DNA of 15,562 nt. Source: an uncultured Clostridia bacterium. GTDB lineage: Bacteria > Bacillota_A > Clostridia > Oscillospirales > Oscillospiraceae. The number at the start of each line of letters is the position of its first letter. The stretch's first letter is position 1. The DNA lies in the NCBI GenBank assembly GCA_947307375.1, contig CAMZIX010000018.1:1-15562 (forward strand), written 5' to 3'. Position numbers and translations under genes: made by a program. Positions 1 to 5,680 of this stretch are shown piece by piece. The notes under the pieces are model-generated. The model had not been told where the DNA came from. It made no database searches and was given only the letters and a program-made list of their open reading frames with translations.

Positions 1-4
1 TCAT
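1..4 (-). CDS. First codon of a leftward phage gene (partial, runs off window)
   Basis: On the minus strand an ATG at 4..2 is preceded by GAGAGGAG (18..11) at a spacing of 6 bases, a near-ideal ribosome-binding site. It lies downstream of the large terminase in the same direction. In tailed phages the portal gene usually follows terL, so a portal protein is the best guess, but no protein sequence is visible to test this. Confidence 0.5.
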
Positions 5-38
5 GCTTTTCTCCTCTCGATTCCATTCTTTCAAGTTG

Positions 39-90
39 AAAGGCCCCCTTGCCTGAAGGGGGCTGTCAGCCGAAGGCTGACCGGGGGATA
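39..90 (+). repeat. Hairpin repeat, single copy in the phage operon
   Basis: The unit has the same layout as the array at 2044-2298: AAAGG, a C tract, TTGCCTGA, a G tract, then a stem-loop (GTCAGCC gaa GGCTGAC) and a terminal CGGGGGAT. The stem sequence differs from the array copies (GTCCGC/GCGGAC there) but is still perfectly paired, so base pairing appears conserved rather than the sequence. It sits in the 109-bp gap between terL and the next leftward gene. Confidence 0.8.
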
Positions 91-113
91 CTCGCTCACA
101 GAGTCCTTCCCAA

Positions 114-1589
114 CTACACCCCGTAGGGGTCGAACAGCACGCCCGGGTCGTTGAAGGCGCGCTCCTCCCGCCGCACGCGCGGCGGCTCCCGCGGGGGCAG
201 CGCCCCGCCGGCAAAGATCAGGCGGCTGAGCGCCTGGCTCGCCGCGTCCACCATGTCGTCGTGCGCGCCGTTGGGGAAGGCCGTGAACTGCTCGATGAAG
301 TCCTCCGCCCAGTCCGCCTTCTCCGCGATCGGCACAAAAACGTGCCCCGCCTCGATGGCCGGCGCGATCGCATGGACGCGGGCGAGCTTCCCGCCCAGGG
401 GATTGACCGGGATGCAGAACAGCTCTCGCTGCAGGGTCCGGATGATGGCCGGGCCGTTGGCCTTGTCCTCGATCAGCACGGCCCGGGCCGCGGGATAGAG
501 CCTCGCCACGGCGCGGATGGCCGCGAGCGTGCCGGGGAAGTCCAGGTGCCGGTTGAGGCAGTAGCGCAGGTAGTAGTTCTCCCCCAGCTTGCCCCAGACC
601 TGAACGCTGACGAAGTCGTTGTCCTCCCCGCCCTTAAAGGCGGCGTCCACGCTGATCAGCTCCGAGGCGAAGCGCTCGATCTGCGCCGGGTCGTAGCGCC
701 GCCACCAGGCGCGGCGGATCAGGTTCCCCTCCTCCCGGCGCGGCGCGCACTGGTACAGCGCCCGCCAGGCCCTGTGTCCGCCCCGCGGGTCGGCGAGATA
801 GGAGGCCTTGAACTGCCGCAGCCAGCTTGCGTCCTTGCCGAGCTCCGGGCAGAGCGGCTCGCCGGGGCGGCGGCCCATCGGGTCGTCCTCCTCGGCCTCC
901 AGCGGCAGGCGCAGCAGCTCCGCGTCGTCCTCGGTCCGCAGGATCCGCGCCGCGAGATCGTCCTCGTGCCAGGGCGTCATGATCAGGATCACCTTGCCGC
1001 CGGCGGCCAGACGGGATTTCAGCGAGTGCTGCCACTCCTCCCAGAGCCGCTCGCGGTAGACCGGGGAATCGGCCTCCTGCCGGTTTTTCACCGGATCGTC
1101 GATCAGGATCAGCTCCGCGGGGTTGCCGGTGATGCCGGCCATGATGCCGCGGCTGATGAGCCGCCCCCTGGCGTTCGACAGCTCGAGCTCCTGCGCCCGG
1201 TCCACGCCGCCCGGGCCGACGCCGAAGAGACGCGGTCCGAAGTCGCGGATCTTTTCCCGGTTCCTGCGGCAGAAGCGTTCGGCAAAATCGCTGTCGTAGC
1301 CGGCCAGGAGCACCCGACGCTCCGGCCAGCGTCCCAGGAACCAGGCGGGAAGGCTCTCCGTGACCGTGCAGCTCTTCCCGTGCTGCGGCGGCGTCTCGAT
1401 CACCAGGATGTCGTAGGCGTGCCCGCTTCTGCGCTCCAGAAAGTCCTGCACCCGCGCCGCCAGAAACTCGCTCAGCCGCGTGCGTTTCCAGTCCGGCCCC
1501 TGTACGTAGGCCAGATACTCGCTGAAATGCCGCCGGGCCAGCTCCCGCCGGGCCAGCTCTCCGACGATCTCGGGCGGGAGCTTCTTCAT
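114..1589 (-). CDS. terL: Phage terminase large subunit (TerL)
   Basis: This is the 491-residue ATPase/nuclease that translocates phage DNA into the prohead. The N-terminal ATPase half shows a Walker A-like TPPQHGKS (66-73), a Walker B strand LILIDD (160-165) and a coupling motif IMTPWHEDD (203-211). The C-terminal RNase H-like nuclease half shows ISVDAAF (D315), LIEDKANG (E374/D375) and GAHDDMVDA (D444, D445, D448), the expected acidic cluster. The start is fixed by a 4-base ATGA overlap with the stop of the upstream small gene, implying translational coupling. The reading frame stays open upstream to 1976, but that stretch is the overlapping small gene read in another frame. Size and motif order match intact TerL proteins. 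Walker B ends in DD rather than the commoner DE. The next leftward gene begins at position 4. Confidence 0.93.
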   Translation of the reverse strand: MKKLPPEIVGELARRELARRHFSEYLAYVQGPDWKRTRLSEFLAARVQDFLERRSGHAYDILVIETPPQHGKSCTVTESLPAWFLGRWPERRVLLAGYDSDFAERFCRRNREKIRDFGPRLFGVGPGGVDRAQELELSNARGRLISRGIMAGITGNPAELILIDDPVKNRQEADSPVYRERLWEEWQHSLKSRLAAGGKVILIMTPWHEDDLAARILRTEDDAELLRLPLEAEEDDPMGRRPGEPLCPELGKDASWLRQFKASYLADPRGGHRAWRALYQCAPRREEGNLIRRAWWRRYDPAQIERFASELISVDAAFKGGEDNDFVSVQVWGKLGENYYLRYCLNRHLDFPGTLAAIRAVARLYPAARAVLIEDKANGPAIIRTLQRELFCIPVNPLGGKLARVHAIAPAIEAGHVFVPIAEKADWAEDFIEQFTAFPNGAHDDMVDAASQALSRLIFAGGALPPREPPRVRREERAFNDPGVLFDPYGV

Positions 1590-1894
1590 CGCCTTGCCTC
1601 CGCGGCCAGCGCCAGCAGCTCCTCGTCGCTCATCGCCCGCAGGTCGATCGCCGCCGCTTTTTTCTCCTTCTTTTCCGGCTCCTCGGTCCCCGCCAGGTCC
1701 CGGAGGAAGGCCGCCGCCTTCAGATCGCCGTTCACGGCCGCCTTCCACTGGACGTACAGCAGCGCGCCGGCCCCATTGGGCTCCACGCCGCGCGCCTTCA
1801 ATTCCCGGCAGGGCGCTTCGTCTTCGTCCAGTTCCCGGCTCAGCACCTCCCGCGCCAGGTTCCGCATGTTCGCCGTCGCTTTCCCTTTTCCCAT
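1586..1894 (-). CDS. DUF5681/small-terminase-like phage protein
   Basis: This is a 102-residue protein whose stop overlaps the terL start (ATGA). The core reads as a helical segment with GALLYVQWKAAVNGDLKAAA and FLRDLAGTEEP at about residues 45-75. This resembles the 'processing/expansion ... AAEFIRDTAG' motif of DUF5681-type proteins found directly before terL in Firmicute prophages. A charged KKEKK linker and an acidic helix (MSDEELLALAAEARR) end the protein. The start at 1894 is chosen for an AGGA stretch just upstream and a stronger AGGAGG about 13 bases away; an internal ATG at 1867 lacks any ribosome-binding site. By position it is the candidate small terminase (DNA recognition), but no helix-turn-helix is obvious, so that role is inferred. 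Confidence 0.7.
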   Translation of the reverse strand: MGKGKATANMRNLAREVLSRELDEDEAPCRELKARGVEPNGAGALLYVQWKAAVNGDLKAAAFLRDLAGTEEPEKKEKKAAAIDLRAMSDEELLALAAEARR

Positions 1895-1929
1895 GCTTCC
1901 TGTGCATCCTCCTTTCCCCTCCGCCGCGT

Positions 1930-1958
1930 ACCATAGCGGCGTCTGCCGCCGAAAACAA
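1930..1958 (-). promoter_or_regulatory. Possible sigma-A promoter for the terminase genes
   Basis: On the minus strand TTGTTT (1958-1953) and TATGGT (1935-1930) are separated by exactly 17 bases. The spacer carries a short inverted repeat (GCGGC gtct GCCGC) that could be an operator. The boxes are only moderate matches. Confidence 0.4.
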
Positions 1959-2043
1959 TGACATCTTTTCCGCCATTGCGCCCGCCGCCGAATCGTGTTA
2001 TGATGATGGTGATCTTTCGTCATGATGAGCAAGCGCCCTCCCC

Positions 2044-2298
2044 GCAAAGGCCCCATGCCTGAAGGGGCTGTCCGCGCAGCGGACCGGGGGATTCCCGCTT
2101 CTCACGCAAAGGCCCCCTTGCCTGAAGGGGCTGTCCGCGCAGCGGACCGGGGGATTCCCGCCTCTCCCGCAAAGGCCCCATGCCTGAAGGGGCTGTCCGC
2201 GCAGCGGACCGGGGGATTCCCGCTTCTCACGCAAAGGCCCCCTTGCCTAAAGGGGGCTGTCACGGCGCTTCTCACGCATGCGCCGTGACTGGGGGATA
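2044..2298 (+). repeat. Tandem array of four ~62-bp hairpin repeats
   Basis: Units start at 2044, 2106, 2169 and 2231, each with GCAAAGG, a C tract, a G tract, CTG, a stem-loop, and CGGGGGAT. Units 1 and 3 are identical over 62 bases. Unit 2 (63 bases) differs by CCTTGCC for CATGCC and by its tail. Unit 4 keeps the frame but has a different, longer stem (GTCACGGCGC/GCGCCGTGAC, 10 bp). Units abut with no unique spacers, so this is not a CRISPR array. It fills most of the gap between the phage genes and the ribonuclease gene. Each unit could fold alternatively, since the first C tract can pair with either G tract. Confidence 0.85.
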
Positions 2299-2367
2299 CC
2301 TGCAGCGCCGGGCATCGCCCGGCGGCTCATTCCCCGCCCCTCATTCCTCATTGAAAAAGGTATGCCT

Positions 2368-2904
2368 ATGAAACGCCTGTTGAAACTGACCGGCCTCCTG
2401 CTGGCCCTGCTGCTGCTGTTCTCCCTGCTCTCCGCCTGCTCGCCCGCGCAGGCGCTGCGCACCGCCTCGGATCTCGTCGAGCTCCTCGAGGAGGAAAGCG
2501 CGCCGCCGGAAGCCCCCGGGATCGCCGTCGCGCCCGCGGAGGAAGCGCCGGCCGAGGAAAAAACGCTGGACGAGGACGGCGTTTACACGACCAAGGAGGA
2601 CCTCGCCCTCTATATCCACACCTACGGCCACCTGCCTTCGAACTTCATCACCAAGGCGGAGGCGCAGGCCGCCGGCTGGAACGGCGGCTCGCTTGAGCGT
2701 TACTGCCCCGGCAAGTGCATCGGCGGCGACCGCTTCGGCAACCGCGAGGGCTTGCTGCCCAAGGCGAAGGGCCGCAGCTGGACCGAATGCGACGTCAACA
2801 CCCTCGGGGCAAAGTCGCGCGGGGCCGAACGCATCGTCTTCTCCAACGACGGCCTCATTTTCTACACCGGCGACCACTACGAGAGCTTCGAGCAGCTCTA
2901 CTGA
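2368..2904 (+). CDS. Barnase-like ribonuclease, predicted lipoprotein
   Basis: This is a 178-residue guanyl-preferring ribonuclease of the barnase (N1/T1) family. Residues 1-24 form a lipoprotein signal peptide: basic KRLLK, a leucine-rich core, and the lipobox LSAC with C24. Residues 25-75 are an acidic, Pro/Ala-rich linker. Residues 75-178 align with barnase: ITKAEAQ (K96 = barnase K27), GNREG (R126 = R59), RSWTECD (E140 = E73), KSRGAERI (R151 and R155 = R83 and R87) and GDHYESF (H170 = H102). All known catalytic positions are therefore present and the enzyme should be active outside the membrane. The ATG at 2368 has AAAAAGG at about 7 bases; an ATG at 2362 is too close to it. No barstar-type inhibitor gene lies in the window. 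The function could be RNA scavenging or inter-bacterial toxicity. Confidence 0.93.
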   Translation: MKRLLKLTGLLLALLLLFSLLSACSPAQALRTASDLVELLEEESAPPEAPGIAVAPAEEAPAEEKTLDEDGVYTTKEDLALYIHTYGHLPSNFITKAEAQAAGWNGGSLERYCPGKCIGGDRFGNREGLLPKAKGRSWTECDVNTLGAKSRGAERIVFSNDGLIFYTGDHYESFEQLY

Positions 2905-3005
2905 TCTCCGCCGCCCATTTCTCAATCCTCCCTCCTCATTCGGGATCGTCCTCGCAGGGGCGCCCGTTTCCCTGCCCCATCCCGATCCTGACCCAAAACG
3001 ACCAA

Positions 3006-3029
3006 AGCCGCTGTCCTTAGACAGCGGCT
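3006..3029 (+). terminator. Hairpin after the ribonuclease gene
   Basis: AGCCGCTGT pairs with ACAGCGGCT around a 6-base loop (9 bp). No T run follows directly; TTTTTT comes about 20 bases later, so termination strength is uncertain. Confidence 0.5.
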
Positions 3030-3061
3030 CCCTGATGTCGATAATTGTCATTTTTTGGATA

Positions 3062-3222
3062 TTCGACAAAAACTGCCCTCTTTTCCGAAAAAAGTCCGTT
3101 TTCTTTTGTCGAAAACCGTTGAGTCGATCGGAACGATGAAATATTATGTAAACAAGTTGTGCGCGCCTTTCGACGCTTTTCTTTTGTTTCCGATTGTCAT
3201 TTATGGTAAATTTGCTTCGACA
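3062..3222 (+). promoter_or_regulatory. Cluster of 0A boxes upstream of spo0A
   Basis: The Spo0A recognition heptamer TGTCGAA (or its complement TTCGACA) occurs perfectly at 3062-3068, 3107-3113 and 3216-3222, with one-mismatch copies at 3036-3042 and 3169-3175. The 3107 box ends five bases before the -35 element and the 3216 box lies downstream of the promoter. This arrangement suggests autoregulation by phosphorylated Spo0A, as known in Bacillus and Clostridium. Confidence 0.75.
3119..3147 (+). promoter_or_regulatory. Sigma-A promoter of spo0A
   Basis: TTGAGT (3119-3124) and TATTAT (3142-3147) are separated by exactly 17 bases. The predicted leader of about 130 bases contains an 0A box. 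A sigma-H promoter, as in Bacillus, was not convincing. Confidence 0.65.
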
Positions 3223-3285
3223 AGGGGTTATTTCCTGCAAAAAACTTCAGCGCCGGCCGAGCGCCGCACATAGGGAGGAATAATT

Positions 3286-4077
3286 ATGGAAACCAAAATT
3301 CGTATTCTCATCGCCGATGCCAATGCTGACTTCCGCAGCTCAATGAGCGATCTGATCTCGCGCGAGGGAGACATGGAGGTGGTCGCCGCCGTCGACAACG
3401 GCGCCGACGCCCTCGCCCTGGCCGCCGAGCTCAAGCCCGACGTCCTGCTGACCGACCTGGTCCTGCTGAAGCTGGACGGGCTGGAGCTGCTGCGCCGCCT
3501 GTCGGAGAGCGGCAGCCGCCTGCCCTGCATCGTGCTGTCCAGCTTCGTCAGCCAGCGGATCGTGGCGGAGTGCTCCGAGCTGGGCGCGGACTACTTCATG
3601 CCCAAGCCCTGCGAGTACCCCACGCTGCTCGAGCGCATCCGCGCCCTGAGCGCCCCGATGCGCAGCGTCCCCGCCGTCGGCTTCGAGCCCGCGCGGGACG
3701 CCGCCCGCCGCGAGGCCCTGGACCTGGAGGCCGTAGTCACCGACATCATTCACGAGATCGGCGTCCCGGCGCATATCAAGGGTTACCAGTACCTGCGCGA
3801 GGCGATCATCCTCACCATCAACGACATGGAGATGATCAACGCCGTCACGAAGGTGCTCTACCCCGAGGTCGCCCGCAAATTCGGCACCACGCCTTCGCGC
3901 GTCGAGCGCGCCATCCGCCACGCCATCGAGGTGGCCTGGGACCGCGGCGATCTGGAGGTGCTGCAGAAGTACTTCGGCTACACGGTGAGCAACATCAAGG
4001 GAAAGCCCACGAATTCGGAATTCATCGCGATGATCGCCGACTCCCTCACCCTCCGCCAAAAGCAGGCCAGACGGTGA
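3286..4077 (+). CDS. spo0A: Sporulation master regulator Spo0A
   Basis: This 263-residue response regulator controls entry into sporulation. The receiver domain (1-125) has the phosphoacceptor D57 (LLTDLVL), the switch Ser/Thr position S85 and the conserved K107 (MPKPC). One of the paired acidic residues of the magnesium pocket is replaced: the usual DDN reads D11-A12-N13. The PHLDG-type loop after D57 has lost its proline. The C-terminal DNA-binding domain (about 140-263) is classic: [19 protein letters not shown], the recognition helix region [18 protein letters not shown] and the end [17 protein letters not shown]. The ribosome-binding site is AGGGAGGA, 8 bases from the ATG. The last 46 codons recur in diverged form at 5159-5297, suggesting that this 3' end was supplied by an integrated element. 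spoIVB, the usual upstream neighbour, is absent; a ribonuclease gene is there instead. Confidence 0.97.
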   Translation: METKIRILIADANADFRSSMSDLISREGDMEVVAAVDNGADALALAAELKPDVLLTDLVLLKLDGLELLRRLSESGSRLPCIVLSSFVSQRIVAECSELGADYFMPKPCEYPTLLERIRALSAPMRSVPAVGFEPARDAARREALDLEAVVTDIIHEIGVPAHIKGYQYLREAIILTINDMEMINAVTKVLYPEVARKFGTTPSRVERAIRHAIEVAWDRGDLEVLQKYFGYTVSNIKGKPTNSEFIAMIADSLTLRQKQARR

Positions 4078-4078
4078 A

Positions 4079-4101
4079 AAAGCCTTGCTTTTCAAGGCTT
4101 T
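4079..4101 (+). terminator. Hairpin directly after spo0A
   Basis: AAAGCCTTG pairs with CAAGGCTTT around a 5-base loop, beginning just after the TGA. The T run is short (TTT, then GCGGGTTT), so it may be partial. Confidence 0.55.
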
Positions 4102-4202
4102 GCGGGTTTGGCGATTTTGCGAGAAACCAATGAACAGCATAAAAGAATGTGTGAAAAACGCCTGAAACACCAACGAATCTTTTAGTCCGAACCAATGAAT
4201 AT

Positions 4203-4249
4203 CCCCTGTTCGTTGCCTCTGAAAAAAGCCAACGAACAGGGGGATTTTT
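4203..4249 (+). terminator. Strong intrinsic terminator upstream of the int fragment
   Basis: CCCCTGTTCGTTG pairs perfectly with CAACGAACAGGGG (13 bp, 14-base loop) and is followed by GATTTTT. The 3' arm also supplies the AGGGGG ribosome-binding site of the recombinase fragment at 4250, so folding would hide that site. Confidence 0.7.
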
Positions 4250-4360
4250 ATGTTCAACACACGCTTGGATTATCTGATTTGCGAGTATATGGTCTATTGC
4301 CGAAGCAGGCAGTTAAGAGCCAAAACAATGAACTCATACGAGCAGGGCTTGCCTATCTAA
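4250..4360 (+). pseudogene. Tyrosine recombinase (integrase), N-terminal fragment
   Basis: The ATG at 4250 follows AGGGGG at a spacing of 6 to 7 bases. The 36-residue product reads MFNTRLDYLICEYMVYCR, then SRQLRAKTMNSYEQGL, then PI and stop. This matches the start of the SAM-like core-binding domain of XerC/D-type integrases in Clostridia (pattern 'F..YC.SK.L..KT..SYEQTL'). The remaining roughly 270 residues, including the whole catalytic domain, are gone; similarity stops near 4351, next to the stop codon of the convergent XRE gene. Its position directly after spo0A suggests it was the recombinase that used spo0A as its target. It is short, so the family call rests on one motif. Confidence 0.65.
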
Positions 4361-4798
4361 TTATTTCTTTCTATCCTCATTAGGCTCTGTCTGACTAAAA
4401 TAAGTCATCGATGCGGCCACGCCAATACCTATCAGCACCCATAAGAGAGCAGCCTCGCAAAAGTCTTTGAAGGCTCCGCCTACAATTGTACTGACAGCAT
4501 ACACGAGCAGAACAGCGATAACCAGCATACCTGTTATTCCGATCAGCCTCTTGTTGTTATTAGCATCTTTTGCGTCTTTCCTTACTTTTTCCGCCATTTT
4601 CGAATCTCCTTTCACCAATTCATCCAAACTGATGCTGTAGAGATCGCTGAGACTGATTAAACTGACGATATCGGGCAGCGACTTTCCATTCTCCCAATGG
4701 GAAACGGTCACACGGGATACCATGATCTTCTCTGCAACTTGGTCCTGTGTCATGCCGGTATTCTGTCTTGCCTCTTTCAGTCTTTCGGAAATTTCCAT
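4361..4798 (-). CDS. XRE-family regulator with two C-terminal membrane segments
   Basis: This is a 145-residue protein. Residues 1-60 are a Cro/CI-type helix-turn-helix (TQDQVAEKIMVSRVTVSHWENGKSLPD region, then the LSDLYSISLDELVKGD extension typical of Firmicute regulators). A charged linker (65-83) leads to two hydrophobic segments (about 84-106 and 115-133) and a polar tail. Such membrane-tethered XRE proteins are widespread in Firmicutes and of mostly unknown target. AGGAG lies about 10 bases before the ATG, and a good promoter lies just upstream. It is AT-rich compared with the host genes, which supports acquisition with the remnant element. It converges with the recombinase fragment, the two stop codons being adjacent. 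Confidence 0.88.
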   Translation of the reverse strand: MEISERLKEARQNTGMTQDQVAEKIMVSRVTVSHWENGKSLPDIVSLISLSDLYSISLDELVKGDSKMAEKVRKDAKDANNNKRLIGITGMLVIAVLLVYAVSTIVGGAFKDFCEAALLWVLIGIGVAASMTYFSQTEPNEDRKK

Positions 4799-4824
4799 CT
4801 TTGCGATCTCCTTTGCATGGCTTG

Positions 4825-4854
4825 AGTATATCCGAAAATGAACCCGCCTGTCTA
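4825..4854 (-). promoter_or_regulatory. Promoter of the XRE membrane regulator
   Basis: On the minus strand TAGACA (4854-4849) and TATACT (4830-4825) are 18 bases apart. The predicted leader is about 20 bases with the ribosome-binding site inside it. Self-repression is common for this class. Confidence 0.6.
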
Positions 4855-4912
4855 TTAAATGGCTTTTACAGAACCCTCAATCGCTGTAAAAATGCCTTTA
4901 CATCGCCATTTT

Positions 4913-5092
4913 TCAAGGGTCTTCATTATAATAAAAGTGGAATCTGAACGCCAAATAACGATTTTTCAAGATGATTGTATCACAGCAAAGCACCGCAATC
5001 AATGACAGATTTGTATAATATGGCAAACAGAGCAACGAACACAGGATATTCAAGGCAACGAACAAGGCGACAAACACAATACTGTTTTTCAA
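4913..5092 (-). pseudogene. Remnant of a small hydrophobic protein gene
   Basis: An open frame ending at 4913 reads NSIVFVALFVALNILCSLLC, PYYTNLSLIAVLCCDTIIL, then a basic/aromatic end (RYLAFRFHFYYNEDP). That is two probable membrane segments. No ATG or ribosome-binding site precedes it (only TTG at 5092 or GTG at 5077), and the frame runs on toward the spo0A-copy junction at 5158. It looks like the C-terminal part of a gene cut by the right boundary of the inserted segment. I do not recognise the family; it could also be a chance frame. Confidence 0.35.
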
Positions 5093-5158
5093 TGGTTTTT
5101 TCGCATGGAGCGGGAACCCGCTCCGAAGCAACAACTCCGAAAAACCCTTACGCGAAGC

Positions 5159-5297
5159 GGACCGCGGCGACATCGAGGTGCTGCAGAAGTACTTCGGCTA
5201 CACGGTGTCGAACATCAAGGGCAAGCCCACGAATAGCGAGTTCATCGCCATGATCGCGGATTCCCTCACCCTCCGCCAAAAGCAGGCGAGACGGTGA
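5159..5297 (+). pseudogene. spo0A: Second, displaced 3' end of spo0A
   Basis: The last 46 codons of Spo0A recur here in frame to a TGA, from [16 protein letters not shown] to [10 protein letters not shown]. Against the functional copy, 15 of 142 bases differ, and all but one codon change are silent (CTG Leu to ATC Ile). Two serine codons are swapped between the AGC and TCG families, so this is a truly diverged allele and not a recent copy. Homology begins abruptly at 5159 (3939 in spo0A) and ends at TGAAAA. Upstream there is no spo0A sequence and no start codon in frame. It is followed by a strong terminator, as expected for the original chromosomal end of the gene. Confidence 0.92.
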
Positions 5298-5341
5298 AAA
5301 TGCTGGGTGTTGGCGTTCGTATCTGAGTCAAATGGATATGA

Positions 5342-5379
5342 AAAAGCTGCAAGAAGCACTTGAGTTTCTTGCAGCTTTT
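5342..5379 (+). terminator. Bidirectional intrinsic terminator, probably the original spo0A terminator
   Basis: AAAAGCTGCAAGAA pairs with TTCTTGCAGCTTTT (14 bp, 10-base loop), with CTTTG after it on the plus strand and TTTTTC on the minus strand. It lies 45 bases after the displaced spo0A end and can also serve the convergent small gene at 5477. Confidence 0.8.
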
Positions 5380-5425
5380 CTTTGTCTTGGACGTCTTTGA
5401 AAAGCTCATTCACCCAAAAGGACAG

Positions 5426-5470
5426 ATCCCTCCGATCACCGTCTGCCCTGTGGGCAGCGATCAGAGGGAT
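5426..5470 (-). terminator. Imperfect hairpin after the small hypothetical gene
   Basis: ATCCCTC/GAGGGAT, GATC/GATC and CTGCCC/GGGCAG pair around a small loop with internal mismatches. It begins 7 bases after the stop of the leftward gene. The T run after it on the minus strand is weak (TCTGTCCTTTT). Confidence 0.4.
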
Positions 5471-5476
5471 TTGCCG

Positions 5477-5680
5477 TCAGTCAAAGTAGCGCCTGTACAA
5501 CAGGCCGACCATGGGATCCAGTTCCTTGCGGACGTCCACATTGTGTTCCCGGATGATTTTCTTTACCAGCTCTCTGTGTTTTCGAAAGCCTTCGGAATCG
5601 TACAGTCCGTGCCGGACGTGCAGCCGCGCCATGCTCTCGATCTGCGCCTGCAGCTCCCGGATCGCGTTTTCCCGCTCCAT
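5477..5680 (-). CDS. Small hypothetical protein
   Basis: This is a 67-residue charged, helical protein (MERENAIRELQAQIESMARL, then HVRHGLYDSEGFRKHRELVK, ending DPMVGLLYRRYFD). The ATG at 5680 has GGAGG with a 5-base spacing; an upstream in-frame TTG at 5728 is less likely. There is no signal peptide or membrane segment. It resembles the small 'RELxxxIExxA' proteins common in Clostridia, but I do not recognise a named family. It is flanked by terminators and is probably transcribed alone. Confidence 0.6.
   Translation of the reverse strand: MERENAIRELQAQIESMARLHVRHGLYDSEGFRKHRELVKKIIREHNVDVRKELDPMVGLLYRRYFD

Larger units (their letters stand above)
4078..5158. mobile_element. Remnant of an integrative element in the 3' end of spo0A
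   Basis: The segment separates two copies of the spo0A 3' end (3939-4080 and 5159-5300; 127 of 142 bases identical by eye). It starts with terminators and the first 36 codons of a tyrosine recombinase, then carries an XRE regulator and a hydrophobic gene remnant on the minus strand. It is clearly more AT-rich than spo0A and lepA. A flanking duplicated gene end with an adjacent integrase is the expected product of site-specific integration into a gene's 3' end. No complete recombinase remains, so the element should be immobile. An alternative is transfer of a neighbouring spo0A-linked segment by homologous recombination. Confidence 0.65.

Noticed and set aside
261..1961. Long plus-strand frame across the terminase genes
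   Set aside because: Antisense shadow of terL; Arg/Ala/Val-rich with no motifs, while the minus strand shows a complete terminase.
1590..1976. N-terminal extension of the terminase
   Set aside because: The frame is open but overlaps the coupled small gene; the ATGA overlap and family length favour the start at 1589.
2044..2298. CRISPR array
   Set aside because: Units are contiguous with no unique spacers and are internally palindromic throughout.
2341..3240. Minus-strand frame opposite the ribonuclease gene
   Set aside because: Shadow frame; the plus strand has a full barnase domain with catalytic residues.
5105..5240. ATG at 5105 as a start for the second spo0A end
   Set aside because: It is in a different frame and reaches a stop at about 5236; the Spo0A frame there has no usable start.
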